A stretch of DNA of 64,000 nt, from the NCBI RefSeq assembly GCF_001263335.1, contig NZ_LGVW01000011.1:62001-126000 (forward strand), given 5' to 3'. The translations under genes and the position numbers were made by a program. Below the pieces are notes generated by a model. That model did not search any database. It was given only the letters and a program-made list of their open reading frames with translations, and was not told where the DNA came from. Numbering within the stretch: the stretch's first letter is position 1; each line of letters starts with the position of its first letter. Source of the stretch: Dichelobacter nodosus. Its GTDB lineage: Bacteria > Pseudomonadota > Gammaproteobacteria > Cardiobacteriales > Cardiobacteriaceae. Shown piece after piece: positions 63,659 through 64,000 of this stretch.

Positions 63659-64000
63659 TATGCCCAATCCTTCGTTAATGCTTCGCCTAATTCATGGCTG
63701 CGCCCAACAACTTTTTGCATTGCAGTTTGCACCATTTCATCTAAATTTTGCTGATTAAAGACGGTAATTGCTTGTTCGGTTGTGCCGCCTTTAACCGCAA
63801 TTTGATCAATAAAAGTTGCAAAATCGGCGTTTTGTTCAACGTCATCAATAGATTCTACGGCAAGCGTTGCCGCGCCTAACGCGGTTAATGTGATGATGTC
63901 GTAAAGTTCTTGTTTTTCAAAACCATATTGTTCTCCAGCTTGCGCCATCGCTTGCATTAATCGATAAAAATAAGCAATGCCGCTTCCTGAAAGCGCGGTG
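63658..64000 (-). CDS. proC: Pyrroline-5-carboxylate reductase, C-terminal part (partial)
   Basis: The frame is open to the window edge; 113 residues of the C-terminus are visible. TALSGSGIAYFYRLMQAMAQ matches the conserved ProC block T-x-x-S-G-S-G-P-A-Y, with Ile in place of the usual Pro; LTALGAATLAVE is the usual helix following it. KGGTTEQAITVFNQ is the conserved V-x-S-P-G-G-T-T equivalent with IAVKGGTT, so Ser-Pro is changed to Val-Lys here. It makes proline from pyrroline-5-carboxylate with NADPH. Its stop overlaps yggT. Confidence 0.9.
   Translation of the reverse strand, partial: TALSGSGIAYFYRLMQAMAQAGEQYGFEKQELYDIITLTALGAATLAVESIDDVEQNADFATFIDQIAVKGGTTEQAITVFNQQNLDEMVQTAMQKVVGRSHELGEALTKDWA

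Overview
The window is an unbroken run of ordinary bacterial chromosome, about 60 genes at high density, with no phage, insertion sequence, CRISPR array or rRNA operon that I can see. Protein content and gene pairs (mnmA-hflD, proC-yggT, clpS-clpA, rph/yicC divergent, opgG-opgH, cmoM, prmB, rppH, mlaA, perM) point to a gammaproteobacterium. The DNA is moderately AT-rich yet full of GCGC/CGCG/GGCGCC words, genes often abut or overlap by 1-28 nt, and TTG starts are used. A small-genome member of the Cardiobacteriales (Dichelobacter/Suttonella type) would fit; that placement is inference, not proven here.

Layout. 1-8.3 kb: end of aroK, convergent gyrB, a tRNA-Ile2 (CAT anticodon) with a clear promoter, hpf, a small lipoprotein, an orphan PhaR-type regulator, an unknown membrane protein, ndh, and sdaA behind a palindromic leader that seems to encode a 13-residue peptide. 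8.3-22 kb (+ strand): a cysteine-free HMA-fold protein, hrpA, a small lipoprotein, mtnN, the osmoregulated periplasmic glucan pair opgG-opgH, mnmA-hflD, then ppsR (-) divergent from its target ppsA. 22-30.3 kb (- strand): one compact operon carrying a 24-residue putative membrane peptide, xpaC, telA, an SPFH/YdjI-like protein with a GYF_2 domain, two related lytic transglycosylases, a Slt-type transglycosylase, an MliC-like lysozyme-inhibitor lipoprotein and ung. 30.4-35.1 kb: yraN/rsmI and a sitABCD-type Mn/Fe importer behind a strong promoter overlapped by a Fur-box-like site. 35.2-54 kb: gmk, pabBC fusion, mutY, ispA, rsgA, mlaA, perM, prmB, a puuD-like hydrolase, nhaC, clpSA, pyrC, rppH, fieF, an unknown small membrane protein, cmoM, uraA. 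54-64 kb: rdgB-rph, yicC, then a nine-gene minus-strand series proC-yggT-mnmG-orf65-serC-pyrD-pgpA-purB-dsbB.

Most genes are housekeeping: tRNA modification (mnmA, mnmG, cmoM), pyrimidine/purine/folate synthesis (pyrC, pyrD, purB, gmk, pabBC), DNA repair and pool cleaning (ung, mutY, rdgB), ribosome maturation and RNA decay (rsgA, rsmI, prmB, hpf, rph, rppH, yicC, hrpA), and envelope upkeep (mlaA, opgGH, dsbB, pgpA).

The best candidate for an undescribed system is the 22.2-30.3 kb operon. It couples XpaC/TelA/SPFH membrane-stress proteins, with 4-nt overlaps, to three peptidoglycan-cutting enzymes and a lysozyme inhibitor, and begins with a tiny hydrophobic ORF that has a good ribosome-binding site.
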